64,000 nt of DNA from an uncultured Eubacterium sp. (GTDB lineage Bacteria; Bacillota; Clostridia; Lachnospirales; Lachnospiraceae), in assembly GCA_900550135.1 (NCBI GenBank), contig URQO01000002.1, positions 1 through 64,000 on the forward strand. The letters are read 5' to 3'. The notes beneath the pieces are model-generated. The model saw only the letters and a list, made by a program, of their open reading frames with translations, had not been told where the DNA came from and searched no databases. Position 1 is the first letter of the stretch, and each line of letters starts with the position of its first letter. The position numbers were made by a program, and so were the translations under genes. This document shows, in pieces, positions 34,047 to 43,392 of this stretch.

Positions 34047-35177
34047 TTACTTTTTATCTTTGTTCTTTATTTTAATATCTACTATGGTCATCTTGTCTTT
34101 ATTGGCTGTATAAACTATAGTCATTGTACTGTTGCATGTTCCTGATACACTATAAATATAACTGCTTGCCAATGATGTATCATTTGATGAAGTGTAATCA
34201 TAACTATATTTTAACACTGACTTATACTGTTTCTTATTCTTATCATAAGAAATGGTATTTTTTTCATCATAGATTTTCATACTTCTTACTTTGTAAGAAG
34301 AAGAATATTTGTCATCCGGTGGATAAACTATATCCTGGGACTCTTTTACCATTTTCTGTATCTGCTTTTTTGTATTCTTTTTCGAAAAAATATTTAAAAG
34401 TTCCTTTTTCTTTGGATTTCTGTTTCGCACTGCCTTGTAAAACTGACTGACAATTTTATCATTTGTGCTATTTATTAATTTTTCGTATTTACTATTAGCA
34501 GTTGGTGTCATCTTTTGCATATCAACAGAAATGTTGTCTTTTTTTATACTTATGCTTTTGTTTAATGCATATGTATTGTTAGTTGCACTTATCTTATAAC
34601 TTCCAACCAGTATCCTGTTAAATGAAATAATTTTGCTACTATCCTTAGTTTCAATATCTGCATATTTTTCAGCATTTGTTTCATTTAATTGCAATGTATC
34701 TCCATCCGGGATAGTCACTTTTAAAGCTGTTACTAACATATCTGAAATATCTACATAATATGTAGGTATAAATATTGAATTGTCATGTTTTGATTCAACA
34801 TATACTACAAACTCTTTTGTTTTTTCTGACGCGGCATCCTTACATTTTACAACAATACAGTCTCTTCCATCTTTTTCTTGAACTTTTCCTATGTCATAGG
34901 AATCAATGATATATCCGCTTCTTAATTTTTCCATTTTTTCCATATACAATTTTTTGTCTATATAGTCATTGTCTTCCTTATAAAGACATTGGTACATTTT
35001 TTCATAATCGCCCTGAACAAAGGCTCTAAAATAAGAAACCACTATCTCTGTGGGATCTGATTCATGCTGTATATATGCAATGGATGCTCCTATTCCAAAA
35101 CATACAGCGACAAATAATATTACAAATACTAATGAGAATATTTTGCTTTTATATATCTTTTTTATTTTATCTTTCAT
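34047..35177 (-). CDS. Membrane-anchored protein with NTF2-like N-terminal domain
   Basis: The 376-residue product has one N-terminal membrane helix (IFSLVFVILFVAVCFGIGASIAY split, about 10-33). An NTF2/MecA_N-like domain follows (about 38-140, IVVSYFRAFVQGDYEKMY), then two further beta-rich extracellular regions up to the C-terminus. The layout resembles TcaA-type and PBP2a N-terminal regions but has no transpeptidase domain. Function unknown; a cell-envelope role is likely. ATG 35177 has GGAGC upstream; a longer reading to 35204 lacks a site. Confidence 0.7.
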   Translation of the reverse strand: MKDKIKKIYKSKIFSLVFVILFVAVCFGIGASIAYIQHESDPTEIVVSYFRAFVQGDYEKMYQCLYKEDNDYIDKKLYMEKMEKLRSGYIIDSYDIGKVQEKDGRDCIVVKCKDAASEKTKEFVVYVESKHDNSIFIPTYYVDISDMLVTALKVTIPDGDTLQLNETNAEKYADIETKDSSKIISFNRILVGSYKISATNNTYALNKSISIKKDNISVDMQKMTPTANSKYEKLINSTNDKIVSQFYKAVRNRNPKKKELLNIFSKKNTKKQIQKMVKESQDIVYPPDDKYSSSYKVRSMKIYDEKNTISYDKNKKQYKSVLKYSYDYTSSNDTSLASSYIYSVSGTCNSTMTIVYTANKDKMTIVDIKIKNKDKK

Positions 35178-35226
35178 TTCTGCTCCTTTTTCTAAAACCG
35201 GCATATCTAAATGTTACCTATTATCC

Positions 35227-35255
35227 TTGATTTTTGCAAGGCTTTTATGTATCAT
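35227..35255 (+). promoter_or_regulatory. Promoter of the sigma-like gene
   Basis: Plus strand: TTGATT -35 (35227-35232), 17-bp spacer, TATCAT -10 (35250-35255). The predicted leader is only about 20 nt. The small dyad CCTTG/CAAGG overlaps the -35 (35225-35241). Confidence 0.6.
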
Positions 35256-35280
35256 TTATTTATTGTAGAAAGGAAATATT

Positions 35281-36285
35281 ATGGATAAAAAAACATTATT
35301 TAATAAAGCTTTGGCAGATTTGGTTTCTTTTGCAATTAAAAACCACAATTCTGTTACTATGGACCAGGTTAAAACATATTTTGAAGGTCTTATTGAAGAT
35401 GACAGCCAATACTCATTTATTTGTGAGTATCTTTCCATAAACAAAATTACCGTGGAAGGCTTTGTCCCAAGTTTGACCAACATTTTCAGTGATTACCAAC
35501 CTGAAAAGGATGTTACATCTTATGCCACAGTTTCCAACAACATGGACACACAGACAGCTTCTTCTGACATAGACGAATCCTCTGATTTGCCGGAAATTTC
35601 TGCTGACGAAATGGCTCTTATTGACATGTATCTTAAAGATATTGAAGATATTGCTGTAGTTTCCTTGCAAAAACAGTGCGAATTGGTCGACAAACTTTTA
35701 GGTGGAGATACATCAGTTACTTCAAAAATTGTTGATTCAAAATTAATGAATACATTTAACATTGCAAAAAAATATAGCAACAAAGGTATTCCTTTTGGTG
35801 ATTTAATTCAGGAAGCAAACTTGGAGCTTATGATTGCCATTTCTGAATATCAGGCAAAAGATGGAGATTTCAACAACTATATTGATGGGCGTGTTGAAAA
35901 AGCTGTATTACGCACAATCAATGATGAAACAAATTCAGAACGTGTTGGAAAACATTTGGCTGACAAGTTGAATCAACTTGACAACGCAACCAAAGAATTA
36001 AGCAAAAAATTGGGACGTGTTCCTGAAATTTCAGAGCTGGCTAAGTATATGGGAATCGAAGAAGACGAGGTTTCAATACTTTTGAAAACATCACTTGACA
36101 CTTTATCGGTAAATGAAGATTCTCAGATTACCGATGCAAAAACTGCTGAAGAAATGCTTCAGGAAAATTCAGCCCCTGCCAATTCACCTTTTGGACAGGC
36201 AGACATTTCTAATGACAACTCATTTGATTTGACCAGACCATCCGGTGGCAGTGACCCACTTACCTGGAGAAACCATAGCAGATAA
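35281..36285 (+). CDS. Sigma-70-like protein lacking region 4
   Basis: This 334-residue protein resembles primary sigma factors over most of its length. Residues about 5-65 are region 1.1-like and 75-105 an acidic linker. About 108-215 cover regions 1.2 and 2: DMYLKDIEDIAV, IAKKYSNKGIPFGDLIQEANLELMIAI quoted in parts (the core-binding helix is well kept). About 230-280 is region 3 (LGRVPEISELAKYMGIEEDE). The -10 melting segment reads FNNYIDGRVEKAVLRTI in place of the aromatic FSTYATWWIRQAI type. There is no region 4; the end is a Ser/Asn/Pro-rich tail. It should bind core polymerase yet not recognise -35 elements. GGA precedes ATG 35281. Confidence 0.8.
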   Translation: MDKKTLFNKALADLVSFAIKNHNSVTMDQVKTYFEGLIEDDSQYSFICEYLSINKITVEGFVPSLTNIFSDYQPEKDVTSYATVSNNMDTQTASSDIDESSDLPEISADEMALIDMYLKDIEDIAVVSLQKQCELVDKLLGGDTSVTSKIVDSKLMNTFNIAKKYSNKGIPFGDLIQEANLELMIAISEYQAKDGDFNNYIDGRVEKAVLRTINDETNSERVGKHLADKLNQLDNATKELSKKLGRVPEISELAKYMGIEEDEVSILLKTSLDTLSVNEDSQITDAKTAEEMLQENSAPANSPFGQADISNDNSFDLTRPSGGSDPLTWRNHSR

Positions 36286-36300
36286 TTTTTCACACATTGA

Positions 36301-36330
36301 AAAGAGCCGGCACTTATGTGCCAGCCCTTT
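36301..36330. terminator. Terminator between the sigma-like gene and amt
   Basis: 13-bp arms (36301-36313, 36318-36330, TTAT loop) pair fully on minus with two G-U pairs; on plus two mismatches occur. It sits 15 bases behind the sigma-like gene and 108 bases behind amt. Confidence 0.7.
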
Positions 36331-36438
36331 AATGAGATTAAGTAAAATATATTTTAAGAACAGAGTTCTAAAATATCTAATTTTCTATTTCTCTATAAGA
36401 AATATTTTCTATATGAGAATATCTAAACTGTTTTTAGA

Positions 36439-38178
36439 TTATTTTTCTTCATATTTCAAAGCATCATAACCTGTATCACCTGTACGAACTCTCATTACAT
36501 CTTCAACATCTGTAATAAAGATTTTACCATCTCCATAATGTTCTGTATTAAGAGCCTTTCTTGCTGCCGCCACAACAAGTCCCGGATCAACTGTTGATAC
36601 TACGATATCAACCTGTACTTTCTTATAAAGGTTCATTGTAGTTGATACACCTCTGTATCTACCAGTCTTACCTTTTTCAGCTCCACATCCCATTACCTGA
36701 GATACTGTCATGCCCATAACACCGATTGCGTTCATTGTGTCACGAAGTACACCAAATCGTTCTTCCGGACATATAATCGAAATCTTTGTATACTTGCCTT
36801 CTGCTTTTGAGCCAAGTGTAAGTGGTGTAGGTTTAACATCTGATAAATCAACTGCTCCTTCGCTTTCACCTGCATATGATGGTGCTGCTGGAAGGAAGTC
36901 TGCATATGCTGATGCAAGACCATGTTCTGAATAATCCATACCAATGATTTCTTCTTCTGCTGTTGTTCTAAGTCCAATTGTATGTTTAATTAACTGGAAT
37001 ACTATTGTCATCATAATTGCTGCATAAATATCAATTGCAACAATACCTAATACCTGGATTCCTAATAATTTAAGTCCACCACCGTAGAATAAACCTGCAT
37101 ATGTAGAACCATCTGCAAATGCTGCTACATCAGCACCTCTGCCTGTTGCAAATAAACCAACTGCAATTGTTCCCCAAACACCGTTTGCGAAATGAACACC
37201 AACGGCACCAACAGGATCATCAATGTGTAATTTCTTATCTAACACTTCTACTACTACATCTACTAAAATACCTGCAACTGCACCGATTACCAATGCACCA
37301 AACGTATCAACTGAAGCACAACCTGCTGTAATTGCTACCAAGCCTGCAAGTGATGCATTTAAGCACATACCTACATCAGGCTTTCCGTCTTTTATCCATG
37401 TAAATATCATACAAACTACTGTTGCTGTTGCAGGAGCAATTGTTGTGTTCATAAAGATTGAAGCCAAACTTGATGTATTTGTTGCTGCTGCACCGTTAAA
37501 TCCGTACCATCCAAACCAAAGGATGAAACAACCTAAAGCACCAAGTGTAATTGAGTGACCTGCAATTGCGTTTGATCTGATTTTTCCATTAGATCTCTTT
37601 GTATACTTACCAATACGTGGACCAACGATTATTGCACCAACTAATGCTGCCATACCACCAACTGAGTGGATTACTGCTGAACCGGCGAAATCAACGAAGT
37701 GTAACTGCTGTAACCAACCATGTCCTCCAAGGTTCCAAACCCAGCCTGCTTCAATAGGATATACTATCAAGCTGATTGCTGCTGAGTAAATACAGTAAGC
37801 ACTAAACTTTGTTCTTTCAGCCATAGCTCCTGAAACAATTGTTGCTGCTGTTGCACAGAACACTAACTGGAATACAAACTGTGACCAATTGAAGTTGTTG
37901 TAATTTGTAAAGATATCAAGGTTTGGTACACCAATGATACCCATTACATAATCCTCAGACATCATAAGTCCAAATCCTAAAAATACGTACATTATAGTAC
38001 CGATACAAAAGTCCATCAGGTTCTTCATAATGATGTTGCCTGCATTCTTTGCTCTTGTAAATCCTGTTTCAACCATTGCGAAACCGGCCTGCATAAAGAA
38101 TACCAAACTTGCACCGATTAAGAACCAAATTGCGAAACTACTGTTTGTAGCTTCCTGAATAATTTTTGCTGCATCCAT
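36439..38178 (-). CDS. amt: Ammonium transporter fused to a PII signal domain
   Basis: Residues about 1-420 of 579 are an Amt channel with about 11 membrane helices and the conserved features FMQAGFAMVETGFTRAKN, DFAGSAVIHSVGGMAALVGA (twin-His pore region) and GAVGVHFANGVWG. A linker of about 40 residues leads to a PII/GlnB-type domain (about 465-570): YTKISIICPEERFGVLRDTM, T-loop with GRYRGV, then VQVDIVVS. Normally GlnK is a separate protein that plugs Amt when nitrogen is plentiful; here the gate is tethered. GGAGG precedes ATG 38178. Confidence 0.94.
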   Translation of the reverse strand: MDAAKIIQEATNSSFAIWFLIGASLVFFMQAGFAMVETGFTRAKNAGNIIMKNLMDFCIGTIMYVFLGFGLMMSEDYVMGIIGVPNLDIFTNYNNFNWSQFVFQLVFCATAATIVSGAMAERTKFSAYCIYSAAISLIVYPIEAGWVWNLGGHGWLQQLHFVDFAGSAVIHSVGGMAALVGAIIVGPRIGKYTKRSNGKIRSNAIAGHSITLGALGCFILWFGWYGFNGAAATNTSSLASIFMNTTIAPATATVVCMIFTWIKDGKPDVGMCLNASLAGLVAITAGCASVDTFGALVIGAVAGILVDVVVEVLDKKLHIDDPVGAVGVHFANGVWGTIAVGLFATGRGADVAAFADGSTYAGLFYGGGLKLLGIQVLGIVAIDIYAAIMMTIVFQLIKHTIGLRTTAEEEIIGMDYSEHGLASAYADFLPAAPSYAGESEGAVDLSDVKPTPLTLGSKAEGKYTKISIICPEERFGVLRDTMNAIGVMGMTVSQVMGCGAEKGKTGRYRGVSTTMNLYKKVQVDIVVSTVDPGLVVAAARKALNTEHYGDGKIFITDVEDVMRVRTGDTGYDALKYEEK

Positions 38179-38302
38179 AATTATTCCTCCATTCTTTCAG
38201 TCATATTTTTTACCGGAAAACATATTAAAGGGGAATGTTTTCCTAAACGATTATGCTTTTTCTTTTTCTTATAAAAACTCCTATTTTTTTATTAAATCAA
38301 AA

Positions 38303-38337
38303 GAAAAAGGGAGCTAGACTGTTACGTCTGCTCCCTT
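38303..38337 (-). terminator. Terminator behind the transketolase pair
   Basis: AAGGGAGC (38330-38337 side) pairs with GCTCCCTT (38307-38314) with an inner AGAC/GTCT stem. On minus it is followed by TTTTTCTTTTG. It lies upstream of amt and ends the transketolase transcript. The rest of 38179-38470 holds the amt leader and A/T-rich sequence. Confidence 0.8.
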
Positions 38338-38470
38338 GCATTTCGTTCAACAATAGGTATTATATCATCCATTTATTTAATTGCAACCACTTTTTGGTTG
38401 TAACTAAATAAATTAATACCTTTCTTAATATTGTAAAAATGTCTTTTTATTTTGTTAAGTTTTGCCTTTA

Positions 38471-39409
38471 TTATTTTAAGATATCCTTTATCTGACTATA
38501 TACACCTTCACCGTCTAACTTAAATTCTTTCAATAACTCTACAGCCGGACCTGAATGTCCAAATACATCCTGTACTCCAAGTTTTGTTACCTTAGTAGGG
38601 CATTTTTCACTTAAAACATCACAAACTGCGCTACCAAGCCCACCAATTACAGAATGTTCTTCTACTGTAACAACATTCTTTGTTTTCTTTGCTGAATTGA
38701 TAATAATATCTTCATCTATAGGCTTAATTGTATGAATATTGATAACCTCAGCATCAATTCCGTCTGCAGCTAACTTGTTCGCTGCTTCAAGTGCTGAACT
38801 TACCATAAGACCTGTTGCTACAATTGTAACGTCACTGCCTTCTTTCATCATTACACCTTTTCCGATTTCAAACTTGTAGTCATCTTTATTTATAACAGGT
38901 GCTGCAAGTCTTCCAAATCTAAGATATACAGGACCATCAAACTCATATGCTGCCTTTACAGCTGCTCTTGCTTCAACATCATCGCAAGGATTAATAATAG
39001 TCATACCCGGAATTGTTCTCATTAATGCAATATCTTCGTTACACTGATGAGTTGCTCCATCTTCACCTACAGAAATACCTGCATGTGTTGCACCGATTTT
39101 TACATTAAGATGTGGATAACCAATAGTATTTCTTACCTGTTCAAATGCACGTCCTGCTGCAAACATTGCAAATGTACTTGCAAAAGGAACTTTTCCACAT
39201 GTTGAAAGTCCTGCTGCTATACCCATCATGTTTGCTTCTGCAATACCACAGTCAATAAATCTTTCAGGATATCCTTTTTTGAAAATACCTGTCTTTGTAG
39301 CTGCCGCAAGATCTGCATCAAGTACGACCAAATCATCATGTTCTTTTGCTATTTCAAGTAATGCATTGCCATAACTTTCTCTTGTTGCTATCTTCTTTAC
39401 TTCTGACAT
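38471..39409 (-). CDS. Transketolase, C-terminal subunit
   Basis: The 312-residue protein holds the pyrimidine-binding and C-terminal domains of transketolase. The thiamine-activating Glu lies in CGIAEANMMGIAAGL (about 52). HAGISVGEDGATHQCNEDIA and DDVEARAAVKAAYE follow, and the regulatory C-terminal domain covers about 195-310. It works with the N-terminal subunit encoded just upstream to transfer two-carbon units in the non-oxidative pentose phosphate pathway. The start overlaps the end of the upstream gene by 13 bases, which implies coupled translation. Split transketolases are common in clostridia and archaea. Confidence 0.95.
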   Translation of the reverse strand: MSEVKKIATRESYGNALLEIAKEHDDLVVLDADLAAATKTGIFKKGYPERFIDCGIAEANMMGIAAGLSTCGKVPFASTFAMFAAGRAFEQVRNTIGYPHLNVKIGATHAGISVGEDGATHQCNEDIALMRTIPGMTIINPCDDVEARAAVKAAYEFDGPVYLRFGRLAAPVINKDDYKFEIGKGVMMKEGSDVTIVATGLMVSSALEAANKLAADGIDAEVINIHTIKPIDEDIIINSAKKTKNVVTVEEHSVIGGLGSAVCDVLSEKCPTKVTKLGVQDVFGHSGPAVELLKEFKLDGEGVYSQIKDILK

Positions 39410-40236
39410 AATGCTTCACCTACTTTCTCTAAATCTTCCATTGCAACTTTGTACTGTTCATCATTTGGAGCGGCACCATGCCAGCCAACCTGATTTTCCA
39501 TAAATGATACGCCTTTACCTTTTACAGTATTCATAACAATGGCAGTAGGCATACCCTTTGTGTTTTTAGCATTATTTAAAGCTTCTCTAATCTGATCAAA
39601 ATCATGTCCGTTGATTGTTACAACATTAAAATTAAATGCCTTAAACTTTTCATCAATTGGATATGGTGAACACACTTCTTCAATTGTTCCGTCAATCTGC
39701 AGGTTATTGTTGTCAACAATGACTACAAGATTGTCCAATTTTCTATGACCTGCAAACATTGCTGCCTCCCATACCTGACCTTCCTCGATTTCGCCGTCAC
39801 CAAGCATTGTATACACTCTGTAATCTTTATTGTCCATCTTGCCTGCTAAAGCCATTCCCACTGCTGTAGAAACACCCTGTCCAAGTGAACCGGCTGACAT
39901 TTCAACGCCAGGTGTATGTTTCATGTCAGGATGTCCCTGAAGATATGAGTCTATATGTCTTAATGTGACCAAATCTTCTTTTGGAATAAATCCTTTCTCT
40001 GCCAAAACTCCATATAAAACAGGTGCTGCATGTCCTTTTGATAATACAAATCTGTCTCTATCAGGATTTTTTGGATCATTTGCATCAATATTTCTCATTT
40101 CTTCATAATATAGAAATGTAACCATATCTGCTGCTGATAATGATCCTCCGGGATGACCTGATTTTGCACTGTGCAATGATGTTACAATGTTTTTTCTAAC
40201 TTCATTTGCAATTTTTGAAAGCTGTAAATTTTCCAT
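39397..40236 (-). CDS. Transketolase, N-terminal subunit
   Basis: The 279-residue protein is the thiamine-diphosphate-binding half of transketolase: SGHPGGSLSAADMV (N-terminal His), SKGHAAPVLYG, GSLGQGVSTAVGMA, and the TPP/metal motif GDGEIEEGQVWEAAMFAG ending in NNNLQIDG (about 150-180). It pairs with the C-terminal subunit encoded downstream. ATG 40236 has AAGGATT upstream. The gene lies 56 bp behind the giant acidic protein gene. Confidence 0.95.
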   Translation of the reverse strand: MENLQLSKIANEVRKNIVTSLHSAKSGHPGGSLSAADMVTFLYYEEMRNIDANDPKNPDRDRFVLSKGHAAPVLYGVLAEKGFIPKEDLVTLRHIDSYLQGHPDMKHTPGVEMSAGSLGQGVSTAVGMALAGKMDNKDYRVYTMLGDGEIEEGQVWEAAMFAGHRKLDNLVVIVDNNNLQIDGTIEEVCSPYPIDEKFKAFNFNVVTINGHDFDQIREALNNAKNTKGMPTAIVMNTVKGKGVSFMENQVGWHGAAPNDEQYKVAMEDLEKVGEALCQK

Positions 40237-40292
40237 TTTTTAATCCTTTCCTACAATTACTTTATATATCTATTGTTTAGCTAAATTTTAGA

Positions 40293-43200
40293 TTAAATTT
40301 CAAAATCTGACTCCTCTAATGTATGAAGCCCATCCTGATCTGACTTTGAGCTGAAAATTCCCTTGAATTTTCTACCTAATCTACCTGATTTATTTATGGC
40401 ATTGTCAACGATACCTTCTACATCATTTTGACTTATTCCCTTGTTTGCTCCAAAGAAATCGTCAATTGCCTTATAAAATGCCAGGTTTGCCAACTCATCC
40501 AATGCATAACCTTTTTCCAATGCATACTGTTTTCCGTATTCTACCCATTCTTTAATATCGTATTCTTTTATCTTAATAACATGGTTGAATACACTTTCAA
40601 GTCGTGGTGATGTTTTTACAAGCTCTTCCATTCCATCCATATTACCTTCTAAAACAATAAGCATGTCATCTGTAAACATTCCACAACCATCAATAAGATC
40701 ACTTACTGTCATCTTTCCTAACTGTTCTGCATTTTCCACAATCAAATCACATCCTACAAGTTTTGTAAGTGCATATCTGAATCCTTTTTTGTTAAGAACA
40801 TTGGCATCAACTTTTGCAAGTTTTCTGTTTCTACGTCCTCGTTTTCTGTTTACCAATTTTATCATTTCAACGGCAAGAGTTGTCTTTCCCGTCTTTTCGT
40901 TACCCATGATAATAACATTTCCTTCATCAGACTTGCCATTTGGTGTGTAGTTTACTATAAGATTCTGCAACACTTCTCTTATGTTTGTCTCTAAGCCTTC
41001 AACATTTAAATAATTCTTAAACTCTGTAAGTTCTGCTTCTGACAAAATATCTTCACTTGTCACTTCATTAGTTTTGTTTAAGACTTCTTTATTCTCTGTC
41101 TTACCTGATTCATCCTTTTGTTGCTTGTCTTCTTTGTTTTCTTCTAAAACTTCATTATTTGTTTCTGTTTCTTTCTTTTCTTCTGTTACACTCTCTGCAG
41201 GAACATCAGCAACTGTTTCTTCTACAGATGCCTCCGGTTTTGATTCATTATTCTCTACTATGTCTACCTTTGGAGATTCCTGTTTTATCTGAGAAGTTTT
41301 TGTTTTTTCTTCTTTTGCAAGTGCAATTTCGCCTTCTTCAACTATTCCTGCACCTGATAAAACTTCAACCTTTGATGTAGGTTCAACCTTTATATGAACT
41401 TCAGGCTGTTCCTGATTTTCATTGTTTGCCACAACTTTCTCTGCTTTTTTGATTGCTGCCTGCAACTCATCTCTTGTTGGAAGTTTGTCTGTTTTATATC
41501 CCAAATCAGAATTTTCTGCAATATTTTTATAAATATTATTCTGTCCAATATCATTGCTTACATCTCTCTTTGGTTTTTCAAATTCCAAGTCCAATGCCGG
41601 AACATGTTCATCCTCTATAGTATTAACTTCTTCAGATGGCACAACTGTGTCAGGTCTTACTGCCTTTGATACCTTTGGAACATCTGCATTTAAAACATCC
41701 TGTTTATTGAAAATTCGTGTATTTCCAATATCATCCGCATTTGTATTAAAAATACGTGTATTTTCCAGATTCTGTGATGTTCCCTCCGTTTGTACTGACT
41801 GTGCATCAGTTTTTTCTTTTTCCAAATCTTCTTCTAATATAATATCACTGTCATCAAACTCAGCTATCTGTGAATCAACCCCCTCTAAATTGTCTGATTC
41901 TAAGTCAGCCGCGTTATCTGCATCTTTTTCCAAAATCACTTCATCTACTATATTCTCATCTAAAGTTGTTTCATTTTTCTTAGTTGTCTTTGCTTCATCT
42001 TCTTCATTTATCTTAACTTCTTCAGATGTCACATTTTCAGACATATCAGAATCTTTATCACTACTTTTTGATGTTTTACCTGTTTCTTCAGCATCACCGA
42101 TAATATCAACAGCCTGCTGTACTGTTTCAGCCTTTAATATACCTCTTTCCTGAAGCTGTCTTAAAATATCACCAACATCCTTTATATTTGTTAATTTCTC
42201 TGTCTTGTATTCGTCTTTGTTTTCATCTTCTGAATCGTTGAAGAATTCACCTGAAACATCCTGAAGTTTGTCGTCATGAGCCTGACCGTTATCTTCTTTT
42301 TCTGAATCTGTGCCTTTTTCTAAGTCCAACTGTTCTTTAGCTGGTGTTTTATCATCTTCTTTTGTATCTGCTTCTTTGTTTTCTAAAATATCATCATTCA
42401 ACAATATTTCTTCCATGTCAGCGTCTTCTGTTTGTTCATATCCTGCAAATGTATTGTTTTTAGACAAATCATTAATTACTTCTTCATCATCTTTTATTTC
42501 TATGATTTCCATTTCAGGCTTTCTTAACTGTCCAATATCTTCATTTGCCTTTTCAATCATTTCAGGATTAATTGAAAATGGTCTTTTCTTTTTTCTTTTA
42601 AATGACTTTTGCTGAATTTCATCTTCTGAATCATTATTATTAACAGGTTTTTCCTTGTTTATATTCTTCAAATGTTCTGCATCTGTAATCTCAATTACTT
42701 CCTCAGCATTTTTAGCCTCTGCTTCTTCAACCTGTTTTTTTGTTTCTTCTTCTTTTTTGTTCTCTTCGTATTTTTCCTGTTGAACATCTGTTAATTTGCT
42801 ATATTTTTTCTTTAAGGCAATAGCTTTGTTTACATACTTGCCTTCAGCAAACCATAAAGAAATTTCGTCACATATATCGATGCACTTTTCTTTTTCTCCT
42901 GCCTTACTATACAGTTTTGCAAGTTCATATGCCCATTTTTCTTCCATGTCAATATTGATATATTCTTCCAATATGTCAATCAACTCTTCAATAGGCTTAT
43001 GCTGTGCTTTTGCCATTCTATATTTAAGCACATATCTTGCTGTGTCTCTTGGAGCCATTTCAACAAAATCATCATAATACTTTCTGGCGTCACCAAAATC
43101 CTTTGTTTTAATTGACACAAGGCATAACTTGTATGCAATAAGTCTGCCGGCATTTGTGTTTTCATAAGCTGTCATCAACACATCTTTTGCATCCTCATAA

Positions 43201-43364
43201 TTGTGAGTAACTTCATATGCATCTGCAACAATACTTAAAAAGTTGTTATCTTTTATTTTCTTTAAATCAAGTGAGTCTGCAATGTCTACAGCCTTGTCAA
43301 ATTCTCTGTTACGCATTGCGTCTCTTAACTCATCCATTTTTAACATCTGTTCATTTTTATCCAT
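40293..43364 (-). CDS. Giant acidic protein with TPR-like N-terminus and C-terminal P-loop ATPase
   Basis: This 1023-residue soluble protein has three parts. Residues about 1-210 are helical and TPR-like (FDKAVDIADSLDL; YEDAKDVLMTAYENT). About 210-780 is a long, very acidic, Glu/Asp/Lys-rich low-complexity region, probably disordered. Within it, near residues 530-555, the motif NTRIFN occurs twice. About 790-1023 is a P-loop domain with Walker A GNEKTGKTT (about 820), hydrophobic strands ending in acidic residues (CDLIVENAE; DDMLIVLEG) and a basic tail before a final acidic end. No signal peptide. I do not recognise a named family; the ATPase part has an AAA look. It is upstream of transketolase and downstream of recR. 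Confidence 0.75.
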   Translation of the reverse strand: MDKNEQMLKMDELRDAMRNREFDKAVDIADSLDLKKIKDNNFLSIVADAYEVTHNYEDAKDVLMTAYENTNAGRLIAYKLCLVSIKTKDFGDARKYYDDFVEMAPRDTARYVLKYRMAKAQHKPIEELIDILEEYINIDMEEKWAYELAKLYSKAGEKEKCIDICDEISLWFAEGKYVNKAIALKKKYSKLTDVQQEKYEENKKEEETKKQVEEAEAKNAEEVIEITDAEHLKNINKEKPVNNNDSEDEIQQKSFKRKKKRPFSINPEMIEKANEDIGQLRKPEMEIIEIKDDEEVINDLSKNNTFAGYEQTEDADMEEILLNDDILENKEADTKEDDKTPAKEQLDLEKGTDSEKEDNGQAHDDKLQDVSGEFFNDSEDENKDEYKTEKLTNIKDVGDILRQLQERGILKAETVQQAVDIIGDAEETGKTSKSSDKDSDMSENVTSEEVKINEEDEAKTTKKNETTLDENIVDEVILEKDADNAADLESDNLEGVDSQIAEFDDSDIILEEDLEKEKTDAQSVQTEGTSQNLENTRIFNTNADDIGNTRIFNKQDVLNADVPKVSKAVRPDTVVPSEEVNTIEDEHVPALDLEFEKPKRDVSNDIGQNNIYKNIAENSDLGYKTDKLPTRDELQAAIKKAEKVVANNENQEQPEVHIKVEPTSKVEVLSGAGIVEEGEIALAKEEKTKTSQIKQESPKVDIVENNESKPEASVEETVADVPAESVTEEKKETETNNEVLEENKEDKQQKDESGKTENKEVLNKTNEVTSEDILSEAELTEFKNYLNVEGLETNIREVLQNLIVNYTPNGKSDEGNVIIMGNEKTGKTTLAVEMIKLVNRKRGRRNRKLAKVDANVLNKKGFRYALTKLVGCDLIVENAEQLGKMTVSDLIDGCGMFTDDMLIVLEGNMDGMEELVKTSPRLESVFNHVIKIKEYDIKEWVEYGKQYALEKGYALDELANLAFYKAIDDFFGANKGISQNDVEGIVDNAINKSGRLGRKFKGIFSSKSDQDGLHTLEESDFEI

Positions 43365-43392
43365 TTATATACCTCTTTTTTTATTGAAGTTA

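Noticed and set aside
41554..42153. 199-codon Ser/Phe-rich open frame on plus inside the giant acidic gene
   Set aside because: It is the antisense reading of the Glu/Asp-rich repeats; it has no ribosome site and no family likeness.
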